From: Pseudomonas atagonensis
GTDB taxonomy: Bacteria; Pseudomonadota; Gammaproteobacteria; Pseudomonadales; Pseudomonadaceae
Direction: 5' to 3'
Assembly: GCF_011369485.1 (NCBI RefSeq)
Contig: NZ_VXCA01000009.1
Span: 62,574 to 126,573 of the forward strand
Length of the DNA: 64,000 nucleotides
Made by a program: the position numbers and the translations under genes
The notes under the pieces: model-generated
The model's input: only the letters and a program-made list of their open reading frames with translations
Database searches by the model: none
What the model was told of the DNA's origin: nothing
Part shown: one piece after another, positions 1-9,640 of the stretch
Layout of the letters: each line of letters begins with the position of its first letter
How positions within the stretch are numbered: the first letter of the stretch is position 1

Positions 1-918
1 GCGGATGACATTGAGGCGGTGGAACAAGTCCTCACGGAATTTCCCGGCGTGCACCAGGGTTTCCAGATTCTGGTGGGTCGCGGCGATGATTCGTACATCA
101 ACCTTGACCGGCACATGGCCGCCGACGCGATAGAACTCGCCATCGGCCAGAACGCGCAGCAAACGGGTTTGCGTGTCCGCCGGCATGTCGCCGATTTCAT
201 CGAGGAACAGCGTGCCACCGTCAGCCTGTTCGAAGCGGCCGCGACGCAGGTTGGCCGCGCCGGTAAACGCGCCTTTCTCGTGGCCGAACAGCTCGGATTC
301 CATCAAATCCTTGGGGATCGCCGCCATGTTCAGCGCGATAAACGGCGAGGCCGCGCGTGGACTGTGGCGGTGCAGGGCGTGGGCGACCAGTTCTTTACCG
401 GTGCCGGATTCGCCGTTGATCAGCACGGTGATGTTGGAGTGGCTCAAACGGCCGATGGCGCGAAACACTTCCTGCATCGCCGGCGCTTCGCCGATGATTT
501 CCGGGGTGCGGGTCAGCGCGGGCACCACCTCCAGGCCTTGCTGTTCTTGCGCGTGCTGATTGGCGCGCTTGACCAGCGACACCGCCTCATCGACGTCGAA
601 TGGTTTGGGTAGGTATTCGAAAGCGCCGCCCTGATACGAAGCGACAGCGCTGTCCAGATCGGAGTGAGCGGTCATGATAATGACCGGCAACCGTGGATGT
701 TGCTCACGGATCCGCGCCAGCAAATCCAGGCCGCTGGCGCCCGGCATGCGGATGTCGGAAATGATCACATCCGGCTGCTGACGGGCCAGACGACTCATCA
801 CGCCATCGGCGCTGTCGAAGCTCTGCGTGGTCATGCCTTCCTGCTGCAAGGCCTTTTCCAGAACCCAACGGATAGAACGGTCGTCATCGACGATCCACAC
901 GGTTTCACTACGGCTCAT
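1..918 (-). CDS. ntrC: Nitrogen regulation response regulator NtrC (3' end outside window)
   Basis: The first 306 codons of a sigma-54-dependent activator are present; the C-terminal HTH lies beyond position 1. The N-terminal receiver domain has the phospho-acceptor aspartate in SDIRMPG. The AAA+ domain shows Walker A GESGTGKE (about 386-409 on the reverse strand) and the sigma-54 contact loop GAFTGA (about 264-281). Phosphorylated by NtrB, it would activate nitrogen-limited promoters such as the glnA one at 5153-5168. Its ATG overlaps the ntrB stop as ATGA (915-918), so the two are translationally coupled. Identity is firm from motifs and the ntrB neighbour. Confidence 0.96.
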   Translation of the reverse strand, partial: MSRSETVWIVDDDRSIRWVLEKALQQEGMTTQSFDSADGVMSRLARQQPDVIISDIRMPGASGLDLLARIREQHPRLPVIIMTAHSDLDSAVASYQGGAFEYLPKPFDVDEAVSLVKRANQHAQEQQGLEVVPALTRTPEIIGEAPAMQEVFRAIGRLSHSNITVLINGESGTGKELVAHALHRHSPRAASPFIALNMAAIPKDLMESELFGHEKGAFTGAANLRRGRFEQADGGTLFLDEIGDMPADTQTRLLRVLADGEFYRVGGHVPVKVDVRIIAATHQNLETLVHAGKFREDLFHRLNVIR

Positions 919-2000
919 GTCGATGTGGCTCCTTGTTCCAGTGGCAGAAAGATCGAGAACGTGGTGTGGCCGGGGTGGCTCTCACACTCGATCAGGCCCT
1001 GGTGCTGGCTGATGATGTTCTGGGTAATGGCCAGGCCCAGCCCGGTACCGTCCGGGCGACCGCTGACCATGGGAAAGAAAATGGTTTCCTGAAGTTCCGC
1101 CGGTATCCCCGGGCCGTTGTCGATGATCTCGATCTTGGTCACCAGGCGATGGCGGACGTGGCCGATGGTGAACTGGCGCATGGTTCGCGAGCGCAGGCTG
1201 ATACGGCCCAGGCGCAGCTCGTTCTGGCTGCTGATCGCTTGCATGGCGTTGCGCACGATGTTCAATACGGCCTGAATCATTTGTTCGCGGTCGATCAATA
1301 CGTCGGGAATGCTCGGGTCGTAGTCGCGCACCAGAGTGATGCAGCCCTGACTTTCCGCTTCGACCAACTGGCAGACGCGCTCAAGCACTTCGTGAACGTT
1401 GCACATGGCCAGCGACGGCAACTTGTTCGAGCCGAGCATGCGGTCGACCAGATTGCGCAGGCGGTCAGCCTCTTCAATGATCACGTTGGTGTAGTCGCGC
1501 AGGCTGTCCTCGGGCAGCTCCCGGGCCAGCAGTTGCGCAGCGCCGCGAATGCCGCCGAGGGGGTTCTTGATCTCATGGGCGAGACCACGCACCAGCATTT
1601 TGCTGGTTTCCTGTTTGGACAGTTGCGCCTCTTCCTTGGTGATCCGCAGCAGGCGGTCACGCGGGTGCACTTCCAGCAAAAGCAGGGTCGCGCCGTTGCT
1701 GAGGATCGGCGTTACCGCGTAATCCACCGTCAGGGTCTGGCCGGTGAGGGCAGTGAGCATTGCTTCGCGCTTGGTGAACGGGTGTGCCTGCTCCACCGCT
1801 TGGCGCAACGAATTGAGCGCCTCGGTGGATTCGGTGAACAGCTCGCTGATGAACTGCCCATGGCTGCGCTGCCCGCTGATGGCCAGCAGCATCTCCGCCG
1901 CCGGGTTCATGTACTCAAGGCGCAATTCGGCATCGAGCAAAATGGTGGCGGTGGTCAGGTTGTCGAGCAGCAAACGTGGGATTGCGTCGCTAATGGTCAT
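915..2000 (-). CDS. ntrB: Nitrogen sensor histidine kinase/phosphatase NtrB
   Basis: A 361-residue cytoplasmic two-component kinase with no membrane segment. An N-terminal PAS domain (about 10-115) precedes the dimerisation/phosphotransfer helix with H142 in the motif AHEIKNPLGG. The ATPase domain has the N box around N251, DNGPGIP at 294-300 and GTGLGLAI at 318-325. Known role of the family: it autophosphorylates and, with PII protein GlnB, sets NtrC phosphorylation according to glutamine status. I chose the ATG at 2000 (MTISDAI), preceded by AGAGG, because it gives the usual length; the open frame runs 73 codons further upstream without a plausible start. The stop overlaps ntrC. Confidence 0.95.
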   Translation of the reverse strand: MTISDAIPRLLLDNLTTATILLDAELRLEYMNPAAEMLLAISGQRSHGQFISELFTESTEALNSLRQAVEQAHPFTKREAMLTALTGQTLTVDYAVTPILSNGATLLLLEVHPRDRLLRITKEEAQLSKQETSKMLVRGLAHEIKNPLGGIRGAAQLLARELPEDSLRDYTNVIIEEADRLRNLVDRMLGSNKLPSLAMCNVHEVLERVCQLVEAESQGCITLVRDYDPSIPDVLIDREQMIQAVLNIVRNAMQAISSQNELRLGRISLRSRTMRQFTIGHVRHRLVTKIEIIDNGPGIPAELQETIFFPMVSGRPDGTGLGLAITQNIISQHQGLIECESHPGHTTFSIFLPLEQGATST

Positions 2001-2231
2001 CAGAGCCTCTTTTGGGGGCGGAGCGTGCGCAAGTAACAAGCGTCGGTATCGGGAAAATGCAAAAACCAAACCAAGGCTCCGAAAAGAAGCGTTCATCCCC
2101 TGAAACGGGCGTTTGACGCTCGTTTGCGTGGCAGTCGGCCAGCCTTCGCGGGTACTTTCGAACCAAAATGGGTTGGAATGTGGGTGCGGTGCAGCCTTCT
2201 GCACCAATATAGTGCGCAAAGCTGAATGGCG

Positions 2232-2855
2232 TTAGAAGAAACGCAGGAAGGGGTTTTTCGGTTCTGGCGGTTTGTCCTTCAGTGGACATTCCGGGCGCAC
2301 GCCGTAGTCGTCGGTTGCGCAGGGTTTGACTTGGCGTTTCTGCGCCAGCGAGATGCGCAGCATGTGGAAGGGCTGATTGGCGGTGCGCTCCACGGTGCGG
2401 CCCTGCGCATCAAGAATTTCCACAGACAGGTTGTGGCTGCCCCGGTCGATGTTGCTTAGCGGGAATACCGGGCTGAGTCCGGGTTCACCAGTGGGCTGGC
2501 CATCCAGCAAAAGCCGATAACGGTGGCCGTTTTGCAGACCTGGTTCGCTGGTGATACTGACGATCACTTCACCCGCGCTGCTGCGAATGGTTGCGTCCGG
2601 CTCGGGCACCAGCACACGCAGCATGTCGTAGTGGAACAGAGGCTGCTCGGGGGATTTTTTCGCCATCGTGACAGGCGCGGTGGCGGCTGGATTGGCCGGC
2701 ATGCGATTGCTGGTCGCCAGCGGTACCCGCTTGGCGTTGCCGCGTGGCTGATCGGTGTAGACGCGGTTGCCCTGCGCATCGGTGTAGGTGAAGACCTCTG
2801 CCGAAGCCTGCAGGGTCACCAGAGCCAGCAGGGCGATCATCCAGGCGCGAATCAT
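2232..2855 (-). CDS. DUF4124 domain-containing periplasmic protein (second of tandem pair)
   Basis: A 207-residue exported protein of unknown function. Residues 1-19 are a signal peptide ending ...QASA. The DUF4124 motif follows (VFTYTDAQGNRVYTDQP, about 21-37), and the rest looks like an Ig-like beta domain (about 80-180). Its ATG overlaps the stop of the upstream DUF4124 gene as ATGA (2852-2855). The two proteins share layout (signal peptide, Y-T-D-x-x-G-N-x-V-Y-x-D, proline-rich linker, beta domain), so they look like an old tandem duplication. It lies upstream of ntrB on the same strand, but 231 bases separate them. Confidence 0.85.
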   Translation of the reverse strand: MIRAWMIALLALVTLQASAEVFTYTDAQGNRVYTDQPRGNAKRVPLATSNRMPANPAATAPVTMAKKSPEQPLFHYDMLRVLVPEPDATIRSSAGEVIVSITSEPGLQNGHRYRLLLDGQPTGEPGLSPVFPLSNIDRGSHNLSVEILDAQGRTVERTANQPFHMLRISLAQKRQVKPCATDDYGVRPECPLKDKPPEPKNPFLRFF

Positions 2856-3364
2856 GGCGTGTGCACCCGCTGCACGGTAAAGACCACTGACGGGCTCTGT
2901 TGAATGATCGCCTCGCCATCAATGACCTGCACCACCAGGCGATGCTCGCCACGGTCGACATTCACCAGTTGCAGGATCGGCACGTTGCTTGGCTGGCCGT
3001 AGGGTTCATCGTCCAGCACCAGTCTTAACTGATGCGGCGCTTGCAGGCGCGGCTTGATCAGCACGTTGACCGTGAAGGTGCCGTTGTTGGCGCGCAGGGC
3101 TTCTTCGGTGGGCAGGCCAGTGAGTTCCAGAATTTCATAGGTGCTGCGTGCGGGCTGGCGATTGTTCGTGTCAGAGGGCGCTGGAGCGTTCGGTGCCTGT
3201 GGCTCGACGCTGTTGAGTGGCGGCAGCTCCACTGGCTGCGCCTGCACACCGTCCGGCGAATGATCGCTGTAGACCGTGTTGCCATTGGCGTCGGTGTACT
3301 TGTAGATCTGCGCAGCGGCGGGCAGGGCGATCAGCAGCAGAATGTAGAGAAAGGTGCGACCCAT
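2852..3364 (-). CDS. DUF4124 domain-containing periplasmic protein (first of tandem pair)
   Basis: A 170-residue exported protein of unknown function. The chosen start MGRTFLYILLLIALPAAAQ is a typical signal peptide; the frame is open 30 codons further upstream but without signal-peptide character. The DUF4124 motif IYKYTDANGNTVYSDHSPDG follows cleavage directly. A proline- and asparagine-rich linker leads to a C-terminal beta-rich domain containing LVNVDRGEHRLVVQVID, closely resembling LSNIDRGSHNLSVEILD in the partner protein. The four-base overlap with the next gene implies coupled translation. A REP doublet and the glnA terminator lie upstream, so this gene should have its own promoter. 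Confidence 0.85.
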   Translation of the reverse strand: MGRTFLYILLLIALPAAAQIYKYTDANGNTVYSDHSPDGVQAQPVELPPLNSVEPQAPNAPAPSDTNNRQPARSTYEILELTGLPTEEALRANNGTFTVNVLIKPRLQAPHQLRLVLDDEPYGQPSNVPILQLVNVDRGEHRLVVQVIDGEAIIQQSPSVVFTVQRVHTP

Positions 3365-3465
3365 GAAATCGACCGGAAAGAAAGCGATGGGGTGCAGCAT
3401 AGGCCAGGTGTGGCGGTAGGCCCAACCCTGCACACATCCAGAGATCATTCTCACGCCACAAATCC

Positions 3466-3560
3466 CCTTGTGGGAGCGGGCTTGCTCTCGAAGGCGTCGT
3501 GTCAGATAACATTTATTTCAATGACCCACCGCTTTCGCGAGCAAGCCCGCTCACACAGGG
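3466..3560. repeat. REP doublet (REPIN), GTGGGAGCGGGCTTGCTC type
   Basis: Two inverted REP sequences (tgtgggagcgggcttgctc and gcgagcaagcccgctcacac) flank a short spacer. It lies between the DUF4124 pair and the glnA terminator. Confidence 0.9.
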
Positions 3561-3589
3561 AATTGCGTCACGCCATAAATTGCAGGCAA

Positions 3590-3622
3590 TAAAAAAGGCC
3601 TCCCGAAGGAGGCCTCTTTTTG
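3590..3622 (-). terminator. Rho-independent terminator of glnA
   Basis: Read on the minus strand, a GGCCTCC/GGAGGCC stem with a short CTTCGG-like loop is followed by a run of T (the aaaaaa at 3591-3596 on plus). It lies about 30 bases after the glnA stop. Confidence 0.9.
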
Positions 3623-3650
3623 TCACGCCGCGTCGCGCGGCGCTACCGGA

Positions 3651-5057
3651 TCAGCAGCTGTAGTACAGCTCATATTCCAGTGGGTGTACGAAGGTGCGGA
3701 CCTTGATTTCTTCTTCGGATTTCAGCGCGATGTAAGCGTCGATGAAGTCGTCGGAGAACACGCCGCCCTTGGTCAGGAACGCACGGCCCTTGTCCAGCTC
3801 TTCCAGGGCTTCTTTCAGGCTGCCGCAAACTTGTGGGATCTCTTTCGCCTCTTCAGGCGGCAGGTCGTACAGGTTTTTGTCAGCGGCATCGCCTGGGTGG
3901 ATCTTGTTCTGGATACCGTCCAGGCCGGCCATCAGCAGAGCTGCGAAAGCCAGGTACGGGTTGGCAGCCGGATCCGGGAAACGTGCTTCGATACGACGGC
4001 CGCGTGGGCTGTTGACGTAAGGAATACGGATCGAGGCGGAACGGTTGCGAGCCGAGTAGGCCAGCATCACCGGAGCTTCGAAGCCTGGCACCAGACGCTT
4101 GTAGGAGTTGGTGGCCGGGTTGGTGAAGCCGTTCAGCGCTTTACCGTGCTTGATGATGCCGCCGATGAAGTACAGAGCGGTTTCGGACAGACCGGCATAG
4201 CCTTCGCCAGCGAAGGTGTTCTTGCCATCTTTGGCGATGGACATGTGTACGTGCATACCCGAACCGTTGTCACCGTACAGTGGCTTCGGCATGAAGGTTG
4301 CGGTGCGGCCGTAGGCATCGGCAACGTTGTGGACAACGTATTTCAGAGTCTGAACTTCGTCAGCTTTCTTCACCAGGGTGTTGAACTTGACACCGATTTC
4401 GTTCTGACCGGCAGTCGCCACTTCGTGGTGGTGAACTTCAACGGTCTGGCCCATTTCTTCCAGTGCGTTGCACATGGCAGTACGGATTTCGTGGTCGTGG
4501 TCGAACGGCGGAACCGGGAAGTAGCCACCTTTGACGCCTGGACGGTGACCTTTGTTGCCGCCTTCGATGTCTTGGTCGGACATCCACGAACCTTGTTCGG
4601 AGTAGATCTTGAACATCGAGCCGGAGATGTCCGACTTGAATTTCACTTCGTCGAAGATGAAGAATTCTGGCTCTGGACCGGCGAATACGGTGTCACCGAT
4701 ACCGGTGGTCTTCAGATATTCCTCGGCGCGGTGCGCGATGGCGCGTGGGTCGCGATCGTAACCTTGCATGGTCGAAGGTTCGATGATGTCGCAGACCAGG
4801 ATCAGGGTCGCGTCTTCGGTGAACGGGTCGAGAACGGCAGTTTCGTCGTCCGGCAGCAGGATCATGTCGGAGGCTTCGATGCCTTTCCAGCCAGCGATGG
4901 AGGAACCGTCGAACATCTTGCCGACTTCGAAGAAGTCGTCTTCCAGCGCATCGCGAGCCGGCATGGTCACGTGGTGCTGAGTGCCTTTGGTGTCCGTGAA
5001 GCGCAGATCAATCCACTTGACGTCATGATCTTTGATGAGTTGAACCGACTTCGACAT
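3651..5057 (-). CDS. glnA: Type I glutamine synthetase
   Basis: 468 residues, the standard length for dodecameric GSI-beta. It condenses ammonia and glutamate to glutamine using ATP. Visible family features include the beta-grasp N-terminus, the metal and glutamate-binding stretch around [16 protein letters not shown], the ammonia/ATP region [10 protein letters not shown], the [17 protein letters not shown] segment, and the adenylylation tyrosine Y397 in NLYDLPPEE. Activity control by GlnE adenylylation is therefore expected. Transcription is probably from the sigma-54 site at 5153-5168. The gene stands alone between that promoter and its own terminator. Confidence 0.98.
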   Translation of the reverse strand: MSKSVQLIKDHDVKWIDLRFTDTKGTQHHVTMPARDALEDDFFEVGKMFDGSSIAGWKGIEASDMILLPDDETAVLDPFTEDATLILVCDIIEPSTMQGYDRDPRAIAHRAEEYLKTTGIGDTVFAGPEPEFFIFDEVKFKSDISGSMFKIYSEQGSWMSDQDIEGGNKGHRPGVKGGYFPVPPFDHDHEIRTAMCNALEEMGQTVEVHHHEVATAGQNEIGVKFNTLVKKADEVQTLKYVVHNVADAYGRTATFMPKPLYGDNGSGMHVHMSIAKDGKNTFAGEGYAGLSETALYFIGGIIKHGKALNGFTNPATNSYKRLVPGFEAPVMLAYSARNRSASIRIPYVNSPRGRRIEARFPDPAANPYLAFAALLMAGLDGIQNKIHPGDAADKNLYDLPPEEAKEIPQVCGSLKEALEELDKGRAFLTKGGVFSDDFIDAYIALKSEEEIKVRTFVHPLEYELYYSC

Positions 5058-5152
5058 AGTGTCCTCCGGGTGAATTAGGGCGGGTAGTGGATGCCCTTAA
5101 TAGTGGTGATGCCGGCGCGAATACTCTGCCAAGGCAACCTGCCTCACAAGGG

Positions 5153-5168
5153 AGCAAATTGCATGCCA
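5153..5168 (-). promoter_or_regulatory. Sigma-54 (RpoN) promoter of glnA
   Basis: On the minus strand the site reads TGGCATGCAATTTGCT, matching TGGCAC-N5-TTGCA with the required ten bases between GG and GC. It lies 96 bases upstream of the glnA ATG. NtrC is encoded in the same window. Confidence 0.82.
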
Positions 5169-5271
5169 GTGCCCCAGCATGGGTTTTTTGCCCCAAATTC
5201 ACGCTTATTAAGGTGCAAAGCGTCTTAATGCTGGAATTCTCGCCCTTTAATGTAGCGTCAAAATCGAAAAA

Positions 5272-5288
5272 TGACCTGTTTTGGTGCA
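5272..5288. promoter_or_regulatory. Candidate NtrC enhancer site upstream of glnA
   Basis: The sequence tgacctgttttggtgca matches one half of the NtrC consensus TGCACC-N5-GGTGCA well (ggtgca) and the other half poorly. It is about 130 bases upstream of the expected glnA transcription start, a normal enhancer distance. A further ggtgca half-site is at 5212-5217. Confidence 0.35.
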
Positions 5289-5336
5289 TGCAAAACCTTA
5301 TGCACATTAACTGGTTAAACCTTGAGCAATTTCCGC

Positions 5337-5342
5337 TATAAT
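5337..5342 (+). promoter_or_regulatory. Probable sigma-70 -10 element for thiI
   Basis: A perfect TATAAT lies 43 bases before the thiI ATG in an AT-rich stretch; the -35 region (around 5313-5319) is weak. The 327-base gap 5058-5384 therefore holds back-to-back promoters for glnA and thiI and nothing else that I recognise. Confidence 0.55.
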
Positions 5343-5384
5343 CCGCGCCCCCCTTTTTCGGCTGGCCGTTCGCGCGCTGTTTTC

Positions 5385-6839
5385 ATGAAACTAATCGTAA
5401 AAGTCTTCCCCGAGATCACCATCAAAAGCCGACCTGTCCGGACGAAATTCATCCGCCAGTTGGCCAAGAACATCCGCACCGTGCTCCGTGACCTGGACCC
5501 GGCCGTGGTGGTGAACGGTGTGTGGGACAATCTCGAGCTGGAAACCCGCGTTACCGACGCCAAAGCCTTGAAAGAGATGGGCGAGCGCCTGACCTGCATG
5601 CCGGGCATTGCGCACTTTTTGCAGATCGACGAGTACCCGCTGGGCGACTTCGACGACATTACCGAGAAGTGCAAACAGCACTACGGCGCTGCCCTGGCCG
5701 GGAAGATTTTCTCGGTGCGCTGCAAGCGTGCGGGCAAGCATGCGTTCAGCTCGATGGACGTCGAAAAATACGTCGGCAGCAAGCTGCGTCGTGAGTGCGG
5801 TGCGGCCGGTATCGACCTGAAAGCGCCGGAAATCGAAGTTCGCATCGAAGTTCGCGACAAACGGTTGTTTGTGATCCACAGCCAGCACAATGGCATCGGC
5901 GGCTACCCGCTCGGTGCGCTGGAACAGACGCTGGTCTTGATGTCCGGCGGCTTTGACTCGACCGTTGCTGCCTACCAGATCATGCGTCGCGGCCTGATGG
6001 CACACTTCTGCTTCTTCAATCTGGGCGGTCGTGCCCACGAATTGGGCGTGATGGAAGTCGCGCATTTCATCTGGAAGAAGTACGGCAGCTCGCAACGCGT
6101 GCTATTTGTCAGTGTTCCGTTCGAAGAAGTGTTGGGCGAAATTCTCGGCAAAGTCGATAACAGTCATATGGGCGTCGTATTGAAGCGTATGATGTTGCGC
6201 GCTTCCTCCGTCATTGCCGAGCGCCTGCACATCGATGCGCTGGTCACTGGCGAGGCGATCTCCCAGGTGTCGAGCCAGACGCTGCCGAACCTCTCGGTGA
6301 TCGACTGCGTGACCGACAAATTGGTCCTGCGTCCGCTGATCGTGGCGCACAAGCAGGACATCATCGACACGGCCAACGAGATCGGCACCGCCGATTTCGC
6401 CCGGCACATGCCGGAGTACTGCGGAGTCATCTCGGTCAATCCGAAGACTGCCGCCAAGCGTGGCCGCGTTGAGCACGAAGAACAGGAATTCGACATGGCG
6501 GTGCTCGAGCGTGCGCTCGAAAACGCCAAACTGGTGCCGATCGATCGCGTGATCGACGAATTGGGCCAGGATTTGCAGATTGAAGAAGTCAGCGAAGCGC
6601 TGGCCGGTCAGATCGTGATCGACATCCGTCACCCGGATGCCGCCGAAGATGATCCGCTGGAACTCGCTGGCGTAGAAGTACAGACGATGCCGTTCTACGC
6701 AGTGAACGCTCGTTTCAAGGAGCTGGATCCGACTCGCCAGTACCTGCTGTATTGCGACAAAGGCGTGATGAGTCGCCTGCATGCTCACCATTTGCTCAGT
6801 GAGGGGCATGCCAATGTGCGCGTTTATCGACCGAGCTAA
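5385..6839 (+). CDS. thiI: tRNA 4-thiouridine synthase / thiamine thiazole sulfur carrier ThiI
   Basis: 484 residues. An N-terminal ferredoxin-like/THUMP region (about 1-165) binds tRNA. The PP-loop adenylating domain carries SGGFDS at 187-192. The C-terminal rhodanese domain has the persulfide cysteine C457 in [11 protein letters not shown]. Known role: uses IscS-derived sulfur to thiolate U8 of tRNA and, in many bacteria, supplies sulfur for the thiazole of thiamine. The start [15 protein letters not shown] is the conserved family start; the frame extends 21 codons further upstream across the -10 box, so that extension is rejected. Confidence 0.97.
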   Translation: MKLIVKVFPEITIKSRPVRTKFIRQLAKNIRTVLRDLDPAVVVNGVWDNLELETRVTDAKALKEMGERLTCMPGIAHFLQIDEYPLGDFDDITEKCKQHYGAALAGKIFSVRCKRAGKHAFSSMDVEKYVGSKLRRECGAAGIDLKAPEIEVRIEVRDKRLFVIHSQHNGIGGYPLGALEQTLVLMSGGFDSTVAAYQIMRRGLMAHFCFFNLGGRAHELGVMEVAHFIWKKYGSSQRVLFVSVPFEEVLGEILGKVDNSHMGVVLKRMMLRASSVIAERLHIDALVTGEAISQVSSQTLPNLSVIDCVTDKLVLRPLIVAHKQDIIDTANEIGTADFARHMPEYCGVISVNPKTAAKRGRVEHEEQEFDMAVLERALENAKLVPIDRVIDELGQDLQIEEVSEALAGQIVIDIRHPDAAEDDPLELAGVEVQTMPFYAVNARFKELDPTRQYLLYCDKGVMSRLHAHHLLSEGHANVRVYRPS

Positions 6840-6978
6840 GTGCCCGGGGCTGTTTGCCTGTGGCCTGCGTCACCGGCCCCCCGACACCGCCGTCAAGCTG
6901 TAACGGCCATGCCGGACACTACTGCTAATCGCTGCCAAGACTTGTCAGCAAACCGAATCCTCTGATCGAGATACACAA

Positions 6979-8799
6979 GTGATCGAAAATCTACGCAACA
7001 TCGCCATCATTGCCCACGTTGACCATGGTAAGACCACCCTGGTAGACAAACTCCTGCGTCAATCCGGCACTCTGGAGCGCAACGAGCTCAACGACGAGCG
7101 CGTGATGGACTCCAACGACCAGGAAAAAGAGCGCGGTATTACCATTCTGGCGAAGAACACCGCCATCAACTGGAACGGCTACCACATCAACATCGTGGAC
7201 ACCCCGGGCCACGCCGACTTCGGCGGCGAAGTTGAACGCGTAATGTCGATGGTTGACTCCGTTCTGCTGCTGGTTGACGCTCAAGACGGCCCTATGCCGC
7301 AAACCCGTTTCGTGACCAAGAAGGCTTTCGAAGCCGGCCTGCGTCCAATCGTGGTGATCAACAAGGTTGACCGTCCAGGCGCGCGTCCGGACTGGGTTCT
7401 GGACCAGATCTTCGACCTGTTCGACAACCTCGGTGCGACCGAAGAACAACTGGACTTCCAGGTTGTTTACGCTTCGGCCCTGAACGGTATTGCCGGTCTG
7501 GATCACACCGCCATGGCGGAAGACATGACCCCGCTGTACCAAGCGGTAATCGACCACGTTCCGCCTCCGGCCGTTGACCGTGACGGTCCGTTCCAGATGC
7601 AGATTTCCGCTCTGGACTACAACAGCTTCCTGGGTGTTATCGGTGTTGGCCGTATCGCTCGTGGTCGCGTCAAGCCGAACACTCCGGTTGTCGCTATCAG
7701 CGCCGACGGCAAGCGCCGCAACGGTCGTATCCTGAAGCTGATGGGTCACCACGGTCTGCACCGCATCGACGTTGAAGAAGCAGCGGCTGGCGACATCGTC
7801 TGCATCAGCGGTTTCGACGAGCTGTTCATCTCCGACACCCTGTGCGACATCAACACTGTCGAGGCGATGAAGCCTCTGACCGTTGACGAGCCAACCGTTT
7901 CCATGACCTTCCAGGTAAACGACTCGCCATTCTGCGGTAAAGAAGGCAAGTTCGTGACTTCGCGTAACATCAAGGATCGTCTGGACAAAGAGCTGCTGTA
8001 CAACGTTGCACTGCGCGTTGAAGAAGGCGACTCGGCTGACAAGTTCAAGGTTTCCGGCCGTGGTGAGCTGCACCTCTCGGTACTGATCGAAACCATGCGT
8101 CGCGAAGGCTTCGAGCTGGCCCTGGGCCGTCCTGAAGTGATCATCCGTGAAGTTGACGGCGTGAAGCAGGAACCGTTCGAAAACGTGACCATCGACATCC
8201 CTGAAGAATCCCAGGGCAAGGTCATGGAAGAAATGGGTCTGCGTAAAGGCGACCTGAGCAACATGGTGCCGGATGGCAAGGGCCGTGTTCGTCTGGAATA
8301 CAACATCCCTGCTCGTGGTCTGATCGGTTTCCGTAACCAGTTCCTGACCCTGACCAACGGTGCTGGCATCCTGACCTCGATCTTCGATCGTTACGCTCCA
8401 GTGAAGTCGGGCCACATGTCCGGCCGTCAGAACGGCGTTCTGGTTTCGGTTGAAACCGGCAAGGCACTGACCTACTCCCTGGAAACCCTGCAGGCTCGTG
8501 GCAAGCTGTTCGTAGAACACGGCCAGGAGATCTACAACGGTCAGATCGTTGGTCAGAACTCCCGCGACAACGACCTGGGTGTGAACCCGACCAAAGGCAA
8601 GAAGCTCGACAACATGCGTGCTTCGGGTAAAGACGAAACCATCGCTCTGGTCCCACCTGTTCGCTTCACCCTGGAACAGGCTCTGGAATACATCCAGGAA
8701 GACGAGCTGTGCGAAGTGACGCCTAAGTCCATCCGTCTTCGCAAGAAGATCCTGGACGAAAGCGAGCGTACCCGCGCTGCCAAGAAAGCCAAGGCGTAA
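6979..8799 (+). CDS. typA: Ribosome-associated GTPase TypA/BipA
   Basis: 606 residues, GTG start. A translational GTPase of the EF-G family: the P loop AHVDHGKTT is at 12-20, the G3 motif is DTPGHADF, and G4 is NKVD. Domain II, a domain-V-like fold and the BipA-specific C-terminus follow (about 400-606, including [14 protein letters not shown]). It binds 70S ribosomes and is linked in the family to ribosome assembly and growth at low temperature or under stress. Codon use is strongly biased, as expected for a well-expressed gene. It is monocistronic, with a terminator directly downstream. Confidence 0.97.
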   Translation: MIENLRNIAIIAHVDHGKTTLVDKLLRQSGTLERNELNDERVMDSNDQEKERGITILAKNTAINWNGYHINIVDTPGHADFGGEVERVMSMVDSVLLLVDAQDGPMPQTRFVTKKAFEAGLRPIVVINKVDRPGARPDWVLDQIFDLFDNLGATEEQLDFQVVYASALNGIAGLDHTAMAEDMTPLYQAVIDHVPPPAVDRDGPFQMQISALDYNSFLGVIGVGRIARGRVKPNTPVVAISADGKRRNGRILKLMGHHGLHRIDVEEAAAGDIVCISGFDELFISDTLCDINTVEAMKPLTVDEPTVSMTFQVNDSPFCGKEGKFVTSRNIKDRLDKELLYNVALRVEEGDSADKFKVSGRGELHLSVLIETMRREGFELALGRPEVIIREVDGVKQEPFENVTIDIPEESQGKVMEEMGLRKGDLSNMVPDGKGRVRLEYNIPARGLIGFRNQFLTLTNGAGILTSIFDRYAPVKSGHMSGRQNGVLVSVETGKALTYSLETLQARGKLFVEHGQEIYNGQIVGQNSRDNDLGVNPTKGKKLDNMRASGKDETIALVPPVRFTLEQALEYIQEDELCEVTPKSIRLRKKILDESERTRAAKKAKA

Positions 8800-8811
8800 T
8801 TTAGCCCTGGA

Positions 8812-8851
8812 ATAAAAAACGCCCCCGGTCGCGAGACCGGGGGCGTTTTTG
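8812..8851. terminator. Strong, probably bidirectional terminator
   Basis: Stem ACGCCCCCGGTC / GACCGGGGGCGT with loop gcga, flanked by aaaaa on the left and ttttt on the right, between typA and the convergent cysteine-cluster gene. Confidence 0.93.
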
Positions 8852-8942
8852 TTTGTCTGGGGTTTATGCGGGGGTTGTGCCGGCCCCATCGCTAGCTTGC
8901 CAGCGAAGGCGACCGATCAGCCGCCGAACATCTCGGATCAGA

Positions 8943-9380
8943 TCAAAACTTCTCGATCGACCGCGAATTCTGCACCCGCTCCACTTCTTTCGGCTTGTAC
9001 GCGCAATAGCCCGGGCGCGGGCCGATCTTCGGGTGGTTGCGGCAGGTATCCGGGCGCTTGTCATAAATGGTGCACAGGCGGCTTTTACGATCTAGGTAGT
9101 AGCAATCGTTGTTGCTCATGCGCTGGAGGGTGAAGATGCCCGACTTCTGATTGAAGCGTTCGACCAGACCTTCCTTTTGCAGACGCTTGGCGATGTTCTT
9201 CGGCGGATCGCCCAGTTCGAACTCGTCGACCACACCGATGCGCACCAGATCCTTGATCTTCACTTCGACCGGCAGCGTGCAGCAGCTGGAGATGCAGGAG
9301 CCGCACATCGGGGCCGAATATTTGGCCCACGTATCGAGACGGTCGATCTCGGCGGCGGCAATCAGGTTGGGCTTCATCAT
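8943..9380 (-). CDS. YkgJ-family cysteine cluster protein
   Basis: 145 residues, cytoplasmic. Eight cysteines are arranged as C26-x2-C29-x3-C33-C34 and later C93, C103, C113 and C126 (in NDCYYLD, RLCTIYDKRPDTCRNHP and PGYC), the pattern of the YkgJ/CxxCxxCC zinc- or iron-chelating family. The biochemical role of the family is not settled. Two in-frame ATGs (9380 and 9377) are possible starts. It is a single gene convergent with typA. Confidence 0.85.
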   Translation of the reverse strand: MMKPNLIAAAEIDRLDTWAKYSAPMCGSCISSCCTLPVEVKIKDLVRIGVVDEFELGDPPKNIAKRLQKEGLVERFNQKSGIFTLQRMSNNDCYYLDRKSRLCTIYDKRPDTCRNHPKIGPRPGYCAYKPKEVERVQNSRSIEKF

Positions 9381-9640
9381 CGGGAGTTACCAGGCGTGTG
9401 TGCATCAGGGCGCGCGATCATACCGGGACTGGTGGATTTTTGAACAACCTTTCGCCAGATTTTTTCTGCATGCAGGCACATGGCCGGACAATTCGGCACG
9501 GCCCCTGCATTCATTCGCTCATCCGCCAGGGTAATGCCGGGCCATCTCACCGTCTCAGGAAAAACTGCCGAACCTGCGCCGCTACCGTCGGTCAGACCGT
9601 CTAGGCTCAGACAATTCCCCGCTCGCTCGAGGTCCTATCG

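Noticed and set aside
2001..2219. Upstream extension of the ntrB frame to 2219
   Set aside because: The added 73 residues are not PAS-like, no RBS is present, and MTISDAI at 2000 gives the normal length.
5322..5384. Upstream extension of the thiI frame
   Set aside because: It crosses the TATAAT box, and the conserved family start is [15 protein letters not shown] at 5385.
6991..8889. A 632-residue open frame opposite typA, and similar long frames opposite opgH, opgG, hutU, hutH and other genes
   Set aside because: These are shadows created by the GC-rich third positions of the real genes. They have no RBS, no recognisable domains, and odd H/V/Q/R-rich composition.
8882..8915. REP-like atcgctagcttgccagcgaagg after typA
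   Set aside because: Only a single short imperfect hairpin with weak resemblance to the REP types here; not enough to call a copy.
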